Of a stretch of DNA of 64,000 nt, positions 30,601 to 40,239 are shown one piece after another. The notes beneath the pieces are model-generated. The model searched no databases and was not told the DNA's origin. It saw only the letters and a program-made list of their open reading frames with translations. A program made the translations under genes and the position numbers. This DNA comes from Microglena sp. YARC (Eukaryota; Chlorophyta; Chlorophyceae; Chlamydomonadales; Chlamydomonadaceae): assembly GCA_022414725.1 (NCBI GenBank), contig CM039462.1:122532984-122596983 (forward strand), written 5' to 3'. Positions within the stretch are counted from its first letter, which is position 1. Every line of letters starts with the position of its first letter.

Positions 30601-33600
30601 GAGTGATCTGTTATCTGTTGCGGTGACCCAATGAGTGTTTGACCCAGTTGATGATTTTGTGACACTGTTGTCAACGTACACACCCACACCCACAGTCCCA
30701 CTCCTACACCTCACACTCAAACCCACCCACACCCACACCAACGACTTCGTTGCGCACCTGTATCCGTTATCAGTTGTGGTGATCCGCTGAGTGTTTGACC
30801 CATTTGCTGAGTTCGTGACACTGAAGTCAATGTACTGCCCAGCTGTAGAGTTCACTAACATCATCCATGGGCAGTTTAGTCGAATGCTTCCGGTCCACCT
30901 GTTAGTGGGGAGGGAGAGGGTGAGGGTGGGGGGGATGGTGTGTGTGTGTGTGTGTGTGTGGGGGGTCTGACAAGGGAATGAGCTGCAAAGTTAGAACTTA
31001 GCACGAACATGAGACCATAAGGACACGACACATACCACATTACGTTTTGTCAACCAGACTTACTTTCCGCTATTTGTCATTCGTTGAAAGAAGTAGCCGA
31101 TGCGTTCTGTTGTCATGCCTCCAGCACCACCACCCAACTCTATAGTTAGCTCAGTCCCAACAATGTTAATAGAGGACACATATAGTCAAACCAATACTAC
31201 AGATACAAACAAACCAACAAAAATGCCCAGCAGACTTACTTTCCGCTATATGTCATGAATTGAAATAGGAAGCCGATGCGTTATGTTGTCATGCCTCCAG
31301 CACTATCATCCCTAAACAAATGAAGGTTCCACGTTTTGCAAGGCATGAGGTTGGGAGCGCCAGCCCGTAGGCTTGCGCTGGGGCCAACCAGCAAAAGGCA
31401 CAATCATACACATTCATAGTCAGCTCAGTCCCAGTAATGTTATTAGAGGAGAGAAAGAAAAAGCAGTACGCCAAGAAGGCGTGGATTGGAAGCTGTCCAA
31501 AGGAGATCCTCTGACAACTCCGACCATGTGATGGATGGACAAAACACATAAGCACATACCAAAACGTTTACCAAACAGACTTACGTTCCGCTATATGTCA
31601 TGAATTGGAAGAGGCGGCCGATGCTTTCTGTGGTCGTGCCTCCAGCACCATCATCCACCTCTATGGTTAGCTCAGTCTCGGCAATGTTAATAGGGGTGAC
31701 TTCTGACCTGCAATGTAGTTCATGTTTGTTACAGTTCAGGAGTATATGCATGTATATAAGTATATTACAGTCCAGAGGTAGATAAGGTGAATGGGGGAAA
31801 TGTCTAACCTGCAGTACAGTGTATGTACACAACAGTCCAGAGGTAGAAAAGGTGAATGTGGGCAATGTCGGGCCTGCAGTGTACTGTATGTATGCATGCA
31901 TGTATGCATGTAAGGATGTTACAGTCCAGGGGCAGGCCAAAAAGGCTAAAGGGACTTGCCCAACCGTGACAGGAAAGGCTAACAAAGAATGGATTCAATT
32001 ATTCTACATGTAAAGCATTGAAGCTAATGACACACACAGCAGATACGCGCAGAGGACGCAAGGACCCGCATTCATAGGGAACTGCTATATGACGACAAAT
32101 GATGCCGGCAGTCTGACTAGGCTAAAATATACCGTTCATGTACAATATCATTTGATGCACTTTGTATGATATCATACTCGCCTTTGGTCGGCATCATATG
32201 GTATGCCGGTCCCTACTCATTCTTAAAGTGAAACAAAGTGCAAAGGAGGCATCCTACTTGCACAAGCTATGGTACATGCAGGTGTTAGCTTACGTCACAT
32301 GCACGCAACATGTAACATGAAACATGAAGAGGAGACATGAAACATGAAACATGAAGAGGAGCAGAGGAGGCAACTAGCATGTACAAGCTATCGGATGTGC
32401 AAGTGTTTGCTTGCGTCCTATCCACAAGTGAAATACGAATGAATATGAACTCAAGCAAAAAAGAGCAGAGGAGACAACCTACCCGCACAAACTGTTATCA
32501 TCCACATTTCCGTCAAAGAAGAAAGGGAGAGAGCACTTATTCTCATCCCGGCCGTCATCGTCATCATTCTACAGGTGGGGGTTGGGTGGGGGTTGAGGGT
32601 GAGGGGTCAGAGGTGAGGGGTGGGGCTGTGGGATGGGGGTTGGGGTTGGGGGTTGAGGGGTGGGGGTGAGGAGTGAGCACGTAATCTCATCCAGACCATC
32701 ATTGTCATCATTCTGCAGGTGAGGGTGGGTGGGGGGCCGAGGTGGGGGGTGGGTGGATGAGGCGGGTGGGGTGGGGAGGTGGATGGGGAGGGTGGAGGGA
32801 GGGGGAACCCTAAACCATAAACCCTATTTGTAGATGTTTACCCTAAATTGTTCAGCTCTGACTAACGGCATTCAGCTATATTAAATATCCTTGGTTGTAG
32901 GAACGGCATTAAGTCATATTAGCAGTACACCTCTCACTAACAACATTAAGTCATACTACAGCAATTCAGCATATGATTTGGAATCAACAGCCGTAGATCA
33001 TACTTCATATATACCCCAAATTTTGCAGGCCAAATTTACGGCCATTCTCCCATAATTCTCACAATTCTCGGAATTTCAGGCCAAATCATAAGTACGACCT
33101 GTTTTGAAAGATCAAAATCCAAAGCATCCGCTGAATCCCCATAACGATCACATTACTCACCACACAGGTGCTGTCATCCCCAAGCTCACAAGGGAGGCAT
33201 GCCCCATCCAAACAATCTTTACTATTACCTCTAGCAACGATATGGCTCACAGGAACGGTATGAAGGCATGCTGACAATACAGCTCTCAATAACAGCATTA
33301 ACTCTTATTAATATAATAACGATCGCTGCCAATTTGGGGGGTCTACGGCAACCTTTCCTTTGGCTCATAAGGGTGCCTTATGGGTGGGAAGGGTGCATTA
33401 TCGCTCATAAGGGTGCATTATGGGTAAGAAGGGTGACGTGGAGGTGCAGGAAAGGGTACCAAAGACCCCCAACATTTGCAGGGGATAATGTCACTGTTTT
33501 TATTTTGTGCGATGCGTCGCAAATTGAGCAACTCAATGCGACCCCAGTGCGACCCCAGTCCCGAACCCTGCATAGTGCGAAGAAAGGAACCAAGGGGGGG

Positions 33601-36372
33601 TTGGGCATTACTGACTAGTTTAGGTGGACCCATGCATCACCATGCAGCGACAGAATGGCGACTCGTTTCACACAAAAAAGTGGCAAATGTCTCATACTAA
33701 CGATCTTTCACACCACACTGGGTTTGTCATCCCCAAGCTCATAAGGGGGGCATGCCCCGTCCAAACAATCTTAACTCATAGTAACCATGTTGATCATAGG
33801 ACAACACAGTCATATTACCTCATATTAGTATAATAACAATAATGACTTATTTAGTCCTATTAATAGGAATGGAAATATGATATCATATGATGCCTGCAGT
33901 CTGACTAGTTACCATTTATATACAATATCATATGATGCAATTTGTATGATATCCTACGAGATCATACTCGCCTTTGGTCCACATCATATGAAGGGTTGGG
34001 AAGCAAACGTATATTTTTATTTGTATAAGCCGTATAAACGTATAAACGTATAAACGAATACATATAAATGCATAAAAACGTATATACAAATTAGGCACTT
34101 CTTGAGAAAATATTTTTACATGGGTTTAAAGGTATTGCCGCGTAGCTAATTTAATTGGCCTCGTATATCAACAATTAGAACAATAATCTGGCAAGTTTAG
34201 GTTGTCAAAATTTCAGAATAGAAATCACGACCAAGAAGCGCGGAGCCAATCTAAGGGAGCCATTAAATGCCAGTTGGTCTATTATATAACTGTATGAGAG
34301 TATAAAATAAAAGTACATAACGGTATTGCAATATTGTCCATGTTCACATTGCACTAGACTTGCACCATCAATCCTTCAAGCCCACGTAGGAGCACAGCTT
34401 GTGGAATGGAAGGCTAGGTGGCGCTCTGATATGCGTGCCATCCTGGCTATCTAGATCAACCATTAGGCCAAATGTTTATAAAATGGTGCAAGTGAATGTT
34501 GAATTTTATTGCATATTGTGATAGAGGAGGTCAAAATCTTTCCAATGAGCTATCTAAATCAAAAATATAATGAAAACCAAGAAAGTTAAGTGCCGGGACG
34601 TGTGCTGTACTTCTCAAAGTACAGACTATACGTTTTGTATACGACGTATATAAGGTCCATTTGAGAAAAACTATACGGCGTATTTATACGTATAAACGTA
34701 TAAACGTATATTATACGTTTATATGTCGGCCCAACCCTAATCATATGACATGCCGCCCCCTACCCATATAGTCATATTAACGATCTTACTCACTACACAG
34801 GGTTTGTCATTCCCAAGCTGACAAGGAGGGCATGTCCCATCTGACCCTGACAGGCAGTAGTACCAGTAGTTGTCCGCCAGTAGGTCACGTCCTTGGCGTG
34901 CCCTCCTTATTATCCCCATAAGATCGGAGGACTCTCGGGGGTCTGCAGGGCGGGGTGCATAGTGTTGTTTAATCTCAGGGCACAGTGTTTTATTGCAGGG
35001 CGGGGTGAACAGCGTTTTTTTATTTCATGTCTATGTAGGCCAGGTTTAGTGGCTACTCAGGCTACTCAAGCCTGATCTCAGGAATTTTGGAACACAAAGC
35101 ACGGAGCCTGGGGGATTGGGGGGCAGTGCAGCACTGTCTGTCCGGTAGTTACTTAGTCCGTCACAAAATAACATTTCAGGTTTGACAAATAACAAAAATA
35201 AATTTGATACAAATATTATATGCATAAATTCTATACATATATTATATGCGATTATGCGATTTTCCATTGGGTGGAGGTTTCGTAATCATTGTCCATAGGG
35301 TAGAATTTGGGTTGCCAGGTTTCATACCGGTATGGTGAAGGTTGGGTTTCCATTTTGCATATGATGGAATTTGGGATGTCACTTTCAATAGGGTTGGGGT
35401 TGGGTAATCATTTTCCATTGGGTGGAGGTTGGGTTGTGATTTTCCAAATGGTGGAATTTGGGTAATCATTTTCCAATAGGTGGAGGTTGGGTAGTGATTG
35501 TTCATACTATAGAGAGGAGGTTCCGTAACTATTGTCCATATGTTGGAATTGGGGTTGTCATTTTCCATAAGGTGGAGGTTGGGTTGTCGTTTTATATGTT
35601 GTAATTTGGGCTGCCACTTTCTATAGGGTTAATGTGGGGTATTCATTTTCTATATGGTGTAATTTGAGTAATCCTTTTCAAAAGGTGGAATTTGGGTCAT
35701 CATTGTCCATAGGGTGGAGGTTGGATTTTCATTAACAATGTGGTGGAATTTGGGTAATCATTGTCCATGCGGTGGAGCAGGGGTGGAGGTTGGGTTGTCA
35801 TTTTCCATGTGGGTTCCAGATCAGCAAGAACCACAAAGCTGACATACACAATTTAGTACGATTTAGCACAATTAGCACAAGTTGTGCTACATATGGCACC
35901 GTCATGAATACCCAGGCCCCCAAGGACTCCAACAAAGCACCCTCAAAACACTGGGGGATGTAATTGAACCCGCATGCTCCATGTACCACCTTTAAGACAC
36001 CCCTGGTTGTGTTGCACATTTATTTAACGTGAATAATGTTTGCACTTGTGCTACACGTAGTACCTTCAAGAAAGTCCTGTGTCTGTGGCACATTCAGAGA
36101 TTATGGGGGGGGGGGAAGTGTGACCATGCCCCGCGTGTCGCATGCGTCATGCCGTCATGCGTGTCTTACATATACAGGTGTCAGCGTGCCAGACATTGCA
36201 TCGACCCACCTTGCTTCTCACCATGCTGCCGGCGCTGGCTACGCTGCTTCTGGAAATGCGTCGTAGCATTTTCGGAAATCCCTGTCAGACCTCCCGAGCT
36301 TCCGGAACGACCGTCTGTCACAGATACCAGGATAAGTGGAAGGAGCCCCCATAGCAAAAGCCAGCAGCCCAT
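22374..36372 (-). CDS. large single-pass membrane protein, CUB-like and Pro-rich ectodomain
   Basis: Exon 1 (36372-36210) encodes a signal peptide (MGCWLLLWGLLPLILVSV) and NATTHFQKQ. After an unresolved part, phase-matched exons 32568-32483, 31707-31585, 30898-30758 and 30267 onward follow. They encode NDDDDGRDENKCSLPFFFDG, a TIEVDDGAGGTT segment, then SIRLNCPWMMLVNSTAGQYI, which resembles a CUB domain. About 2.5 kb of Ser/Pro-rich sequence follows (frame unstable around 27.7-29.4 kb), then exon 25819-25139: an ectodomain of about 190 residues, a helix (FPLWAIILIAVLGALSCCCC) and FWWKK. Exons 24399-24042 and 22777-22374 give a charged tail (KKKKQKQEQEEEEEAKK) ending DEMN and TAA. A surface receptor or cell-wall-linked protein is likely; the ligand is unknown. 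A Cys-rich exon ending PCQLGNDKPCV lies near 34800-34900 with copies at 33.2 and 33.7 kb. A decayed paralogue runs from 56273. Confidence 0.7.
23146..23322. mobile_element. CACTG-family MITE
   Basis: Inverted ends TTTTCAACTACGAGAAGCAG and GAAGCTGGTGCTGGTAGCCC; next to them CAGGCAGCTCTCTGGGCTGC and CAGGGAGCTGCCTAGAAGCT. The centre has the pair GGAAGCTGATATCGTCAGCTTTCC, which is itself a hairpin. It lies in the last intron of the membrane-protein gene. Confidence 0.75.
23345..23990 (-). repeat. echoes of the first cytoplasmic exon (24399-24042) end and donor
   Basis: On the minus strand these lie downstream of the exon. 23345-23440 repeats TGGCTACATCAAGAAGGAAA and GACGATCCTAG, matching the sequence around the real donor. 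23850-23990 repeats part of the exon (GGATCCTGGGACCCTCTGCT, GCCCCGCCTCATCATGAACC). 23705-23765 is a third, shorter relic. Confidence 0.75.
23511..23709. mobile_element. CACTG-family MITE, best-preserved copy
   Basis: 199 bp with termini CACTGTTTTC and GAAAACAGTG, followed inward by AGCAGCAGCTTCTAGGCAGC and its counterpart GGGGAGCTGCCTTGAAGCTG. Flanks TTTTTTAG and TTTTTGAG match at 7 of 8 positions, so an 8-bp target duplication is likely. CACTG termini plus 8-bp duplication fit a non-autonomous hAT element. Other copies: 11816, 12947, 20866, 23146, 26366, 52004 and 56668. Confidence 0.85.
24487..24569. repeat. (GA)n microsatellite, about 41 units
   Basis: Uninterrupted GA dinucleotides lie in the intron between the transmembrane exon and the first cytoplasmic exon of the membrane-protein gene. 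Confidence 0.98.
24600..25110 (-). repeat. four tandem echoes of the transmembrane exon end
   Basis: The last 60-80 bp of exon 25819-25139 recur downstream of its donor at about 25065-25110, 24890-24975, 24725-24805 and 24600-24665. The exon end encodes the helix, Cys run and WWKK. The unit is about 165 bp and includes intron (CATACATACCTAGGCAACAG). The copies keep CAGCAGCAGCA and GGAATCCAAATCCCCAA but have lost the frame or the donor. Arrangement and decay mirror the BET echoes. Confidence 0.9.
26366..26556. mobile_element. CACTG-family MITE
   Basis: Inverted ends GCTACCAGTAGCAGATTCTA and AAGAAGCTGCTGCTCGTGGC; it also has GGCAGCTCCCCTGGC and CAGGGAACTGCC. It lies in the intron upstream (minus sense) of the transmembrane exon. 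Just before it, 26250-26330 echoes the acceptor of that exon (AAACAACAT, CTGATGATAAGACATTGGT). Confidence 0.7.
26640..27610. repeat. TAA/GAT/TATC microsatellite block with two hairpins
   Basis: (TAA)n, (GAT)n and about 18 copies of TATC (27136-27206) enclose an imperfect hairpin at 26990-27095. Its arms are GCTGTCAGGCATCACAGCAC and the complement of GTGCTATGATGCCTGTCAGC. A half copy lies at 27228-27290. The segment 26645-26695 echoes 27612-27660 (TTCATGCCTGCTAACATTGC). On the minus strand both carry ATGAAG before GTAAGT or GTAGCA, a likely exon end of the membrane-protein gene. Confidence 0.85.
27690..29260. repeat. 1.5-kb purine-only tract (GGA/GGGG)
   Basis: Almost uninterrupted purine sequence on the + strand, made of GGAGGAGGGGG-type units with a higher-order repeat of about 430-450 bp (the block AAGGAGGAGGTGGGGGGGGA recurs at about 28009 and 28448). 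On the minus strand it encodes the Pro/Ser-rich ectodomain of the membrane protein, but all frames are open, so the true frame cannot be read through it. Confidence 0.9.
30430..30600 (-). repeat. dispersed repeat D, copy 3, in an intron of the membrane gene
   Basis: On the minus strand it contains AATGGAGTGCAGCAAACC, GAGACAGTTAGGGCCAGGGT and GGGGGGCTCCGCTCAAAAG, matching copies at 18170 and 21047. It lies between exons 30898-30758 and 30267. The frame across it (to a TAA at 30424) is therefore treated as intronic, although a CTGCAG acceptor in phase precedes it. Confidence 0.7.
31070..31440 (-). repeat. two extra copies of exon 31707-31585
   Basis: The exon encoding ETELTIEVDDGAGG recurs at 31165-31070 and, split, at 31440-31412 plus 31310-31235. 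The first copy is fully open (GTELTIELGGGAGGMTTERI) but ends AGCGGAAAGTAAG, where the real exon has AGCGGAACGTAAG. The second is interrupted by about 100 bp of a dispersed repeat (GTAGGCTTGCGCTGGGGCCA). The first copy could be an alternative or mutually exclusive exon. Confidence 0.85.
31735..31990 (-). repeat. acceptor echoes upstream of exon 31707-31585
   Basis: CTTCTGACCTGCAATGTAG around the real acceptor is echoed by TGTCTAACCTGCAGTACAG (about 31800) and TGTCGGGCCTGCAGTGTAC (about 31866), with AGTCCAGAGGTAGA(T/A)AAGGTG in each unit. 31917-31985 is a copy of the dispersed TTACAGTCCAGGGG repeat. Confidence 0.75.
32075..32215. mobile_element. ATCATATGAT-family MITE
   Basis: From TAGGGAACTGC to GCCGGTCCCTA, 141 bp, with the core GATGCCGGCAGTCTGACTAG and CATACTCGCCTTTGGTCG. 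The flanks CGCATTCA and CTCATTCT match at six of eight positions, consistent with an old 8-bp duplication. Confidence 0.75.
32280..32810 (-). repeat. echoes around exon 32568-32483
   Basis: Downstream (minus sense), the donor region GAGGAGACAACCTACCCGC (+ strand) is echoed at about 32367-32425 and 32243-32300 as GAGGAGGCAACTAGCATGTA and GGAGGCATCCTACTTGCACA. Upstream, 32690-32722 echoes the exon start (CCAGACCATCATTGTCATCA). The rest of 32580-32810 is GGGTGGGGG low complexity. Confidence 0.75.
33493..33683. mobile_element. MITE with ACTGTTTTT / AAAAAAGTG ends, third copy
   Basis: Starts ACTGTTTTTATTTTGTGCGA and ends CGTTTCACACAAAAAAGTGG, with interior GCGACCCCAGTGCGACCCCA. Flanks ATAATGTC and CAAATGTC match at six of eight positions. 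It lies in an intron of the membrane-protein gene. Confidence 0.75.
33864..34762. mobile_element. ATCATATGAT-family MITE split by a hAT-type element
   Basis: Left part 33864-33990 (TAGGAATGG, GATGCCTGCAGTCTGACTAG) and right part 34740-34762 (ATCATATGACATGCCGCCCC). Joined across the insertion they form one typical family member. This dates the ATCATATGAT element as older than the inserted element. Confidence 0.85.
33991..34739. mobile_element. hAT-type non-autonomous element, 749 bp, TSD ATCATATG
   Basis: Begins AAGGGTTGGGAAGCAAACGT and ends TATGTCGGCCCAACCCTA. It is flanked by the exact repeat ATCATATG (33983-33990 and 34740-34747). Subterminal TATACGTTTATACGT repeats are abundant; the interior (GGTGGCGCTCTGATATGCGT, CTCACTGAG-free) is unique. 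There is no transposase frame. A second copy, inverted, lies at 50014-50754. Confidence 0.92.
35250..35815. repeat. degenerate minisatellite, about 55-60 bp unit
   Basis: Variants of TTTCCATTGGGTGGAGGTTG, then GGTTGTCATTTTCCATATGG and GGAATTTGGGTAATCAT alternate for about ten units. The minus-strand frame across it (NDYPTPTLLK-type repeats) is probably not translated. Confidence 0.85.
35816..36209 (-). other. intron 1 region of the membrane gene, unresolved exons
   Basis: After the donor at 36209-36208 at least one exon should lie between here and 34.9 kb. Two related blocks (36000-36075 and 35870-35945: TTGTGCTACA(C/T), CC(T/C)TCAAGAA or CCAAGGACTCC) look like an exon and its echo, but I could not fix borders or frame. 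Confidence 0.3.
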
Positions 36373-36776
36373 CGCTCGCTCTGGAATTCAATTCGTGCGC
36401 GAGATTAGTTCATGCAGGCTGACTGCTATTAGGTTGGAGGGATTTTGCATTCTCGCATTGTCTTCAAAGGAAAAGGGAGTGTTAGTGGTACGCGTGAGGT
36501 GGTGGAGAGAAGGGGAGAGGAACTGAGGGAGGTGTGTTGAAAATGAGTTGGCCAGTTGGGTGTGCGTCAAAATGAGGGGGGCAAGAGGAGGGGCGGGACC
36601 ACAGTACACAGGCAAGTACTGGGCAGGAGGAGGAGGGGAAGTGCCAGCGAAGTTCGTTTTAGTGGTGTACTTTATTATCCAAGTGATCGCGCGTGGGTGA
36701 TCACGGCTGCGGCTGCTTGGCCACGAATCCACCTGAAAGCCTTGACACTGTTTAATTGAATGCAAGCAATAAGCTT

Positions 36777-36965
36777 ATGAGTGTTTGTGTATACTCCTTG
36801 CACTCAGGAGTGCGGTGTGGTTGTGACCAATGGGGAACACGTTGTTTCGGGGGCTCCATCTACTGCAGTAATAGTGTGCGTCGTATCAACGCACTACCGA
36901 GTGGCGTATGCTTGTGTGGAAGCGGATGCATTGCATGTATCCGCGGACGGAGGATTATCGTGAGT
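36777..36965 (+). other. possible exon, function unknown
   Basis: The frame from about 36781 reads VFVYTPCTQECGVVVTNGEH and continues to HVSADGGLS before a good donor (TTATC then GTGAGT, near 36959). It looks more protein-like than its surroundings and points away from the membrane gene. No start, partner exon or family could be fixed, so this is a weak call. Confidence 0.25.
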
Positions 36966-37470
36966 GTGGTCGCGGGCAGAGGGTGCGGGTGGGCAGCGTC
37001 GGCCACACCTGGACCGTTTTCTGTAGGATACACCGGGCCCTCTGCACCGGGTGCACACGCGGGCCTTCGATGACCTGGAAGTCACTCACAATTGTCACAC
37101 ATTGTACTACTGAGATCGAGGGTATAGTCACTTCACTCGACCTTCTTGGTATTGTGGTAGCATACAGCTACTATTTCCTTCTCTTTCTGCCCCCGATAGA
37201 AAACTTCCCCCTACAGCCCCTAGCCCACGGAAACCTCCGTCGACGTTCCCATGGCTTCAAAATATCTGGGTTTTGTAGCACTGCGAATCTCTCCAGCACT
37301 GTTCCAGCCTGTCGGTTGAGTCCAGCCTGTCGGTAAGTATAGCTACCACCTACCGCGGTAGGTGGTAGCTACACTCCGGCCAGAGCAGGGCCCCCTGGGC
37401 CAGAGCCCTCTGACTCCGGCTACACTCGCACTCGTACCCCGTAAGATCGTACTCATTAGCCAGAAGCGCG

Positions 37471-37537
37471 CCCCCCCCCCCCCCCCCCCCCCCCCCACCC
37501 ACCCACCCACACACACCCACACACACACCCACCCACC

Positions 37538-37580
<43 letters not shown>
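37471..37580. repeat. poly-C, (CCCA)n and (AC)n tract
   Basis: About 26 C residues followed by CCCACCCACCCACACA repeats and (AC)15 or so. It lies just before the TIR transposon at 37657. Confidence 0.95.
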
Positions 37581-37581
<1 letters not shown>

Positions 37582-37656
37582 CACGCCCGCCCCACGCCCA
37601 GGGTCCCGGGGCTGAAGCCGGCTGAAGCGAAGCCCTAAGGCGGGGGGGTTAAGTTA

Positions 37657-40234
37657 GGGTGGATTCCCATTGGACTGGATGGGTAAAGTCGGTTGTAGTA
37701 CTGGATGGGTCGGTATTTGTCGGTTGGGCCCTTTGGATGGGTCGTTGAGCTCTTTGGATGGTTCGTGCATCCGTACACGGCCACCCATCCAAAACGCACT
37801 ACCATTGCAAGCGACTGGATGGGTGCAGCAATACACGCATGTACCACCGGGAACCTTCGCAGGTACTTTCAATCAATAGTCGCAAGAAAAGACGGATCGA
37901 TCGTTGACAGTTCAATTTCTTGCGCTGATCCATCCTAGATCCATCTATTCCTCTTCTCAAGGCCGCACTCCGCGACCTGAAGTCATACCTCGCGGCGTCC
38001 ATTTCTTTCTTTCAATCTTTCCACGCGATGAGCATGTCAGCCATGGAGCTATTCCGGCTCCTTTTCTTCATAATTATTCCTGCTGTAAACCGTTCTCGAT
38101 CGGGCGCCATGGCTTGTTCTACGGTAGCCTCTCTTCCGGGGAATGAGCATGAACGTCTAGCCACTACCGTGGCATAATCCCACAAGCCTTCCGTCGCCAT
38201 GTTGCAGAGCGATGAAAGACGAAAAAGAAAAGTAGAATGAAGAAGGGGCGTCGAATGGAGAAGAAATTGTTAGAATGTCCCAGATTCTGTCTTGCTCGAA
38301 GATGATCTGTGATCCAAAAGTTCGGAAACTCCTGGCTAATGAAACTAGCAGGTCGGTTGAAGAAAGCAATACGCGTCAGTTGCGCGACCGTCGCCGGATC
38401 AATGCCGGACTGTGCCGGAAGGAGCCGGATATTTTGCGACCCATCCAGAGCCATCCAACCCACACCTCGGTCGAGGGCCTGGATGGATTTTGGCTTTTGG
38501 ATGGGTCGTCTGGAAGGATATTTCGTCAGTACATCCGTACAAATACGAACCATCCAAAACCCCTATCTTATTATTTAAAGTAGCATGGCCGTGATATGGT
38601 TTAGCCTTTTTGGCCCAGGCAGTTGGGCTTTTGGTTTCAGTGGTTTCGGATCTCGATTTTCGGAGCCACAGGAACGATTGCCTCCTGCCGTCCACCCACC
38701 CGCAGTCCCGCACACGTCCAAGGTTACCCGGTTTGGCGCCCGAATTTTCCTGCGACCTTTTCACCCCCTGCGCTGCTTTGCGCTGCTCTGATGAAGCCGG
38801 TGTCGTTTTCAACTCCTTCTCACTGCTCTTCTATGAAGTTCTCTTGCATTTCCTGGGCCAAGCCGTTCTGATAAGCGGATTTTCCTTCGCACTTCTGCTA
38901 TTTCCGGTGCTCGCTGCCTGAATCGCCCTATATTCAACGGTGTAGCCTCCCTCTGTCTGCCCAAACTCTTTCCCACAAATTTCGCTGCCACTGTCAATAC
39001 CTTCGCATGCAGCTTCCCCCGTCGCAGCATTCCCTTGGCCTTCTCCTGCGCTCTCACGCACTCTTGCCCGCTCGCTGACTGCCATTCGCTGACATGGCCA
39101 GGGGCAGTGGTTTCGGGATAACCCGTTTCGGAGTTGCCCGTTTTCGGATCTCGATTTTCCGAGGCCTGTCGCTGACGTGGCCACGGGGGTCGAGACCTGT
39201 CGCTGACGTGGCCACGGGGGTGGTCCTCCCGTCGGTACGACGGGCTCAGATGCTAGTCTTATTATATAAAGTAGAGCGGCCGTGATATGGTTTAGCCCTT
39301 TTGGCCCAGGCAGTTAGGTTTTTGGTTTCAGTGGTTTCGGATCTCGATTTTTCGTGACCTTTCGCTGACGTGGCCACGGGGGTGGTCCTCCCGTCGGAAC
39401 GGGCTCAGATGCTAGTCCTATTCAGAATAGCGCGTTGATGGTGATATGGTTTAGCCCTTTTGGCCCAGGCGGTTAGGCTTTTGGTTTCAGTGGTTTCGGA
39501 TCTCGATTTTCCGGAGCCACAGGAACGATTGCCTCCTGCCGTCCACCCACCCGCAGTCCCGCACACGTCCAAGGTTACCCGGTTTGGCGCCCGAATTTTC
39601 CTGCGACCTGTTCACCCCCTGCGCTGCTTTGCGCTGCTCTGATGAAGCCGGTGTCGTTTTCAACTCCTTCTCACTGCTCTTCTGTGAAGTTCTCTTGCAT
39701 TTCCTGGGCCAAGCCGTTCTGATACCCGAATTTTCCTTCGCACTTCTGCTATTTCCGGTGCTCGCTGCCTGAACCGCCCTATATTCAACGGTGTAGCCTC
39801 CCTCTGTCCATCTGCCCAAACTCTTTCCCACAAATTTCGCTGCCACTGTCAATACCTTCGCATGCAGCTCCCCCCGTCGCAGCATTCCCCCGGGTGGCAG
39901 CGAGTCTCGGATCTCGATTTCCCCAGACCTGTCGCTGACGTGGCCACGGGGGTCTGCCCGTCGATACGACGGGCTCAGATGCTAGCCATTTTGGCCCAGG
40001 CATGCCTGCAGGCAGTTGGGTCTTTGGTTTCATCTTTTGCTGACCTGTCGCCCAGGAGGCAGCGATTCTCGGATCTCGATTTCCGACACCTGTCGCTGAC
40101 GTGGCCACGGGGGTGGTCCTCCCGTCGGAACGACGGGCTCAGATGCTAGTGGGAAGGTAAACACTGGATGGGTCGTCGGTTATCCGTACTTAACGACCCA
40201 TCCAGACCCATCCTGCCCCAATGGGAATCCACCC
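37657..40234. mobile_element. 2.6-kb TIR transposon with TTA target duplication (PIF/Harbinger-like)
   Basis: Begins GGGTGGATTCCCATTGGACT and ends AATGGGAATCCACCC, an inverted repeat, flanked by TTA at 37654-37656 and 40235-40237. A 3-bp TTA duplication and GGG-starting ends suggest PIF/Harbinger. Motifs TGGATGGGTCG and its complement recur near both ends and at 38440-38510. The rest is non-coding, apart from small unrecognised minus-strand frames near 37800-38200 and 38164-38553, so it is probably non-autonomous. Confidence 0.8.
38585..40145. repeat. internal direct repeats of the 37657-40234 element
   Basis: A block of about 455 bp starting GTGATATGGTTTAGCC at 38591 is repeated from 39441 with few changes; a shortened copy starts at 39282. 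A second motif (CGCTGACGTGGCCACGGGGG, then GACGGGCTCAGATGCTAG) ends each block at about 39250, 39415, 39985 and 40150. The element has grown by internal tandem duplication. Confidence 0.85.
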
Positions 40235-40239
40235 TTAGA

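Larger units (their letters stand above)
33160..34920 (-). repeat. three copies of a Cys-rich exon
   Basis: Minus-strand copies end at about 34800, 33715 and 33163. They encode SGSDGTCPPCQLGNDKPCV, LDGACPPYELGDDKPSV and LDGACLPCELGDDSTCV. The outer two are followed by GTGAGTAA donors; the middle one has GTGTGAAA and two Cys lost, so it is probably dead. At least one should be a real exon of the membrane protein, as phase 0 at the donor fits exon 32568. Starts are uncertain. Confidence 0.65.

Noticed and set aside
30424..30605. Extra exon of the membrane gene reading NGVQQTKATLYETVRARV
   Set aside because: The sequence is a copy of dispersed repeat D found at three other places, and the next in-phase exon at 30267 joins without it.
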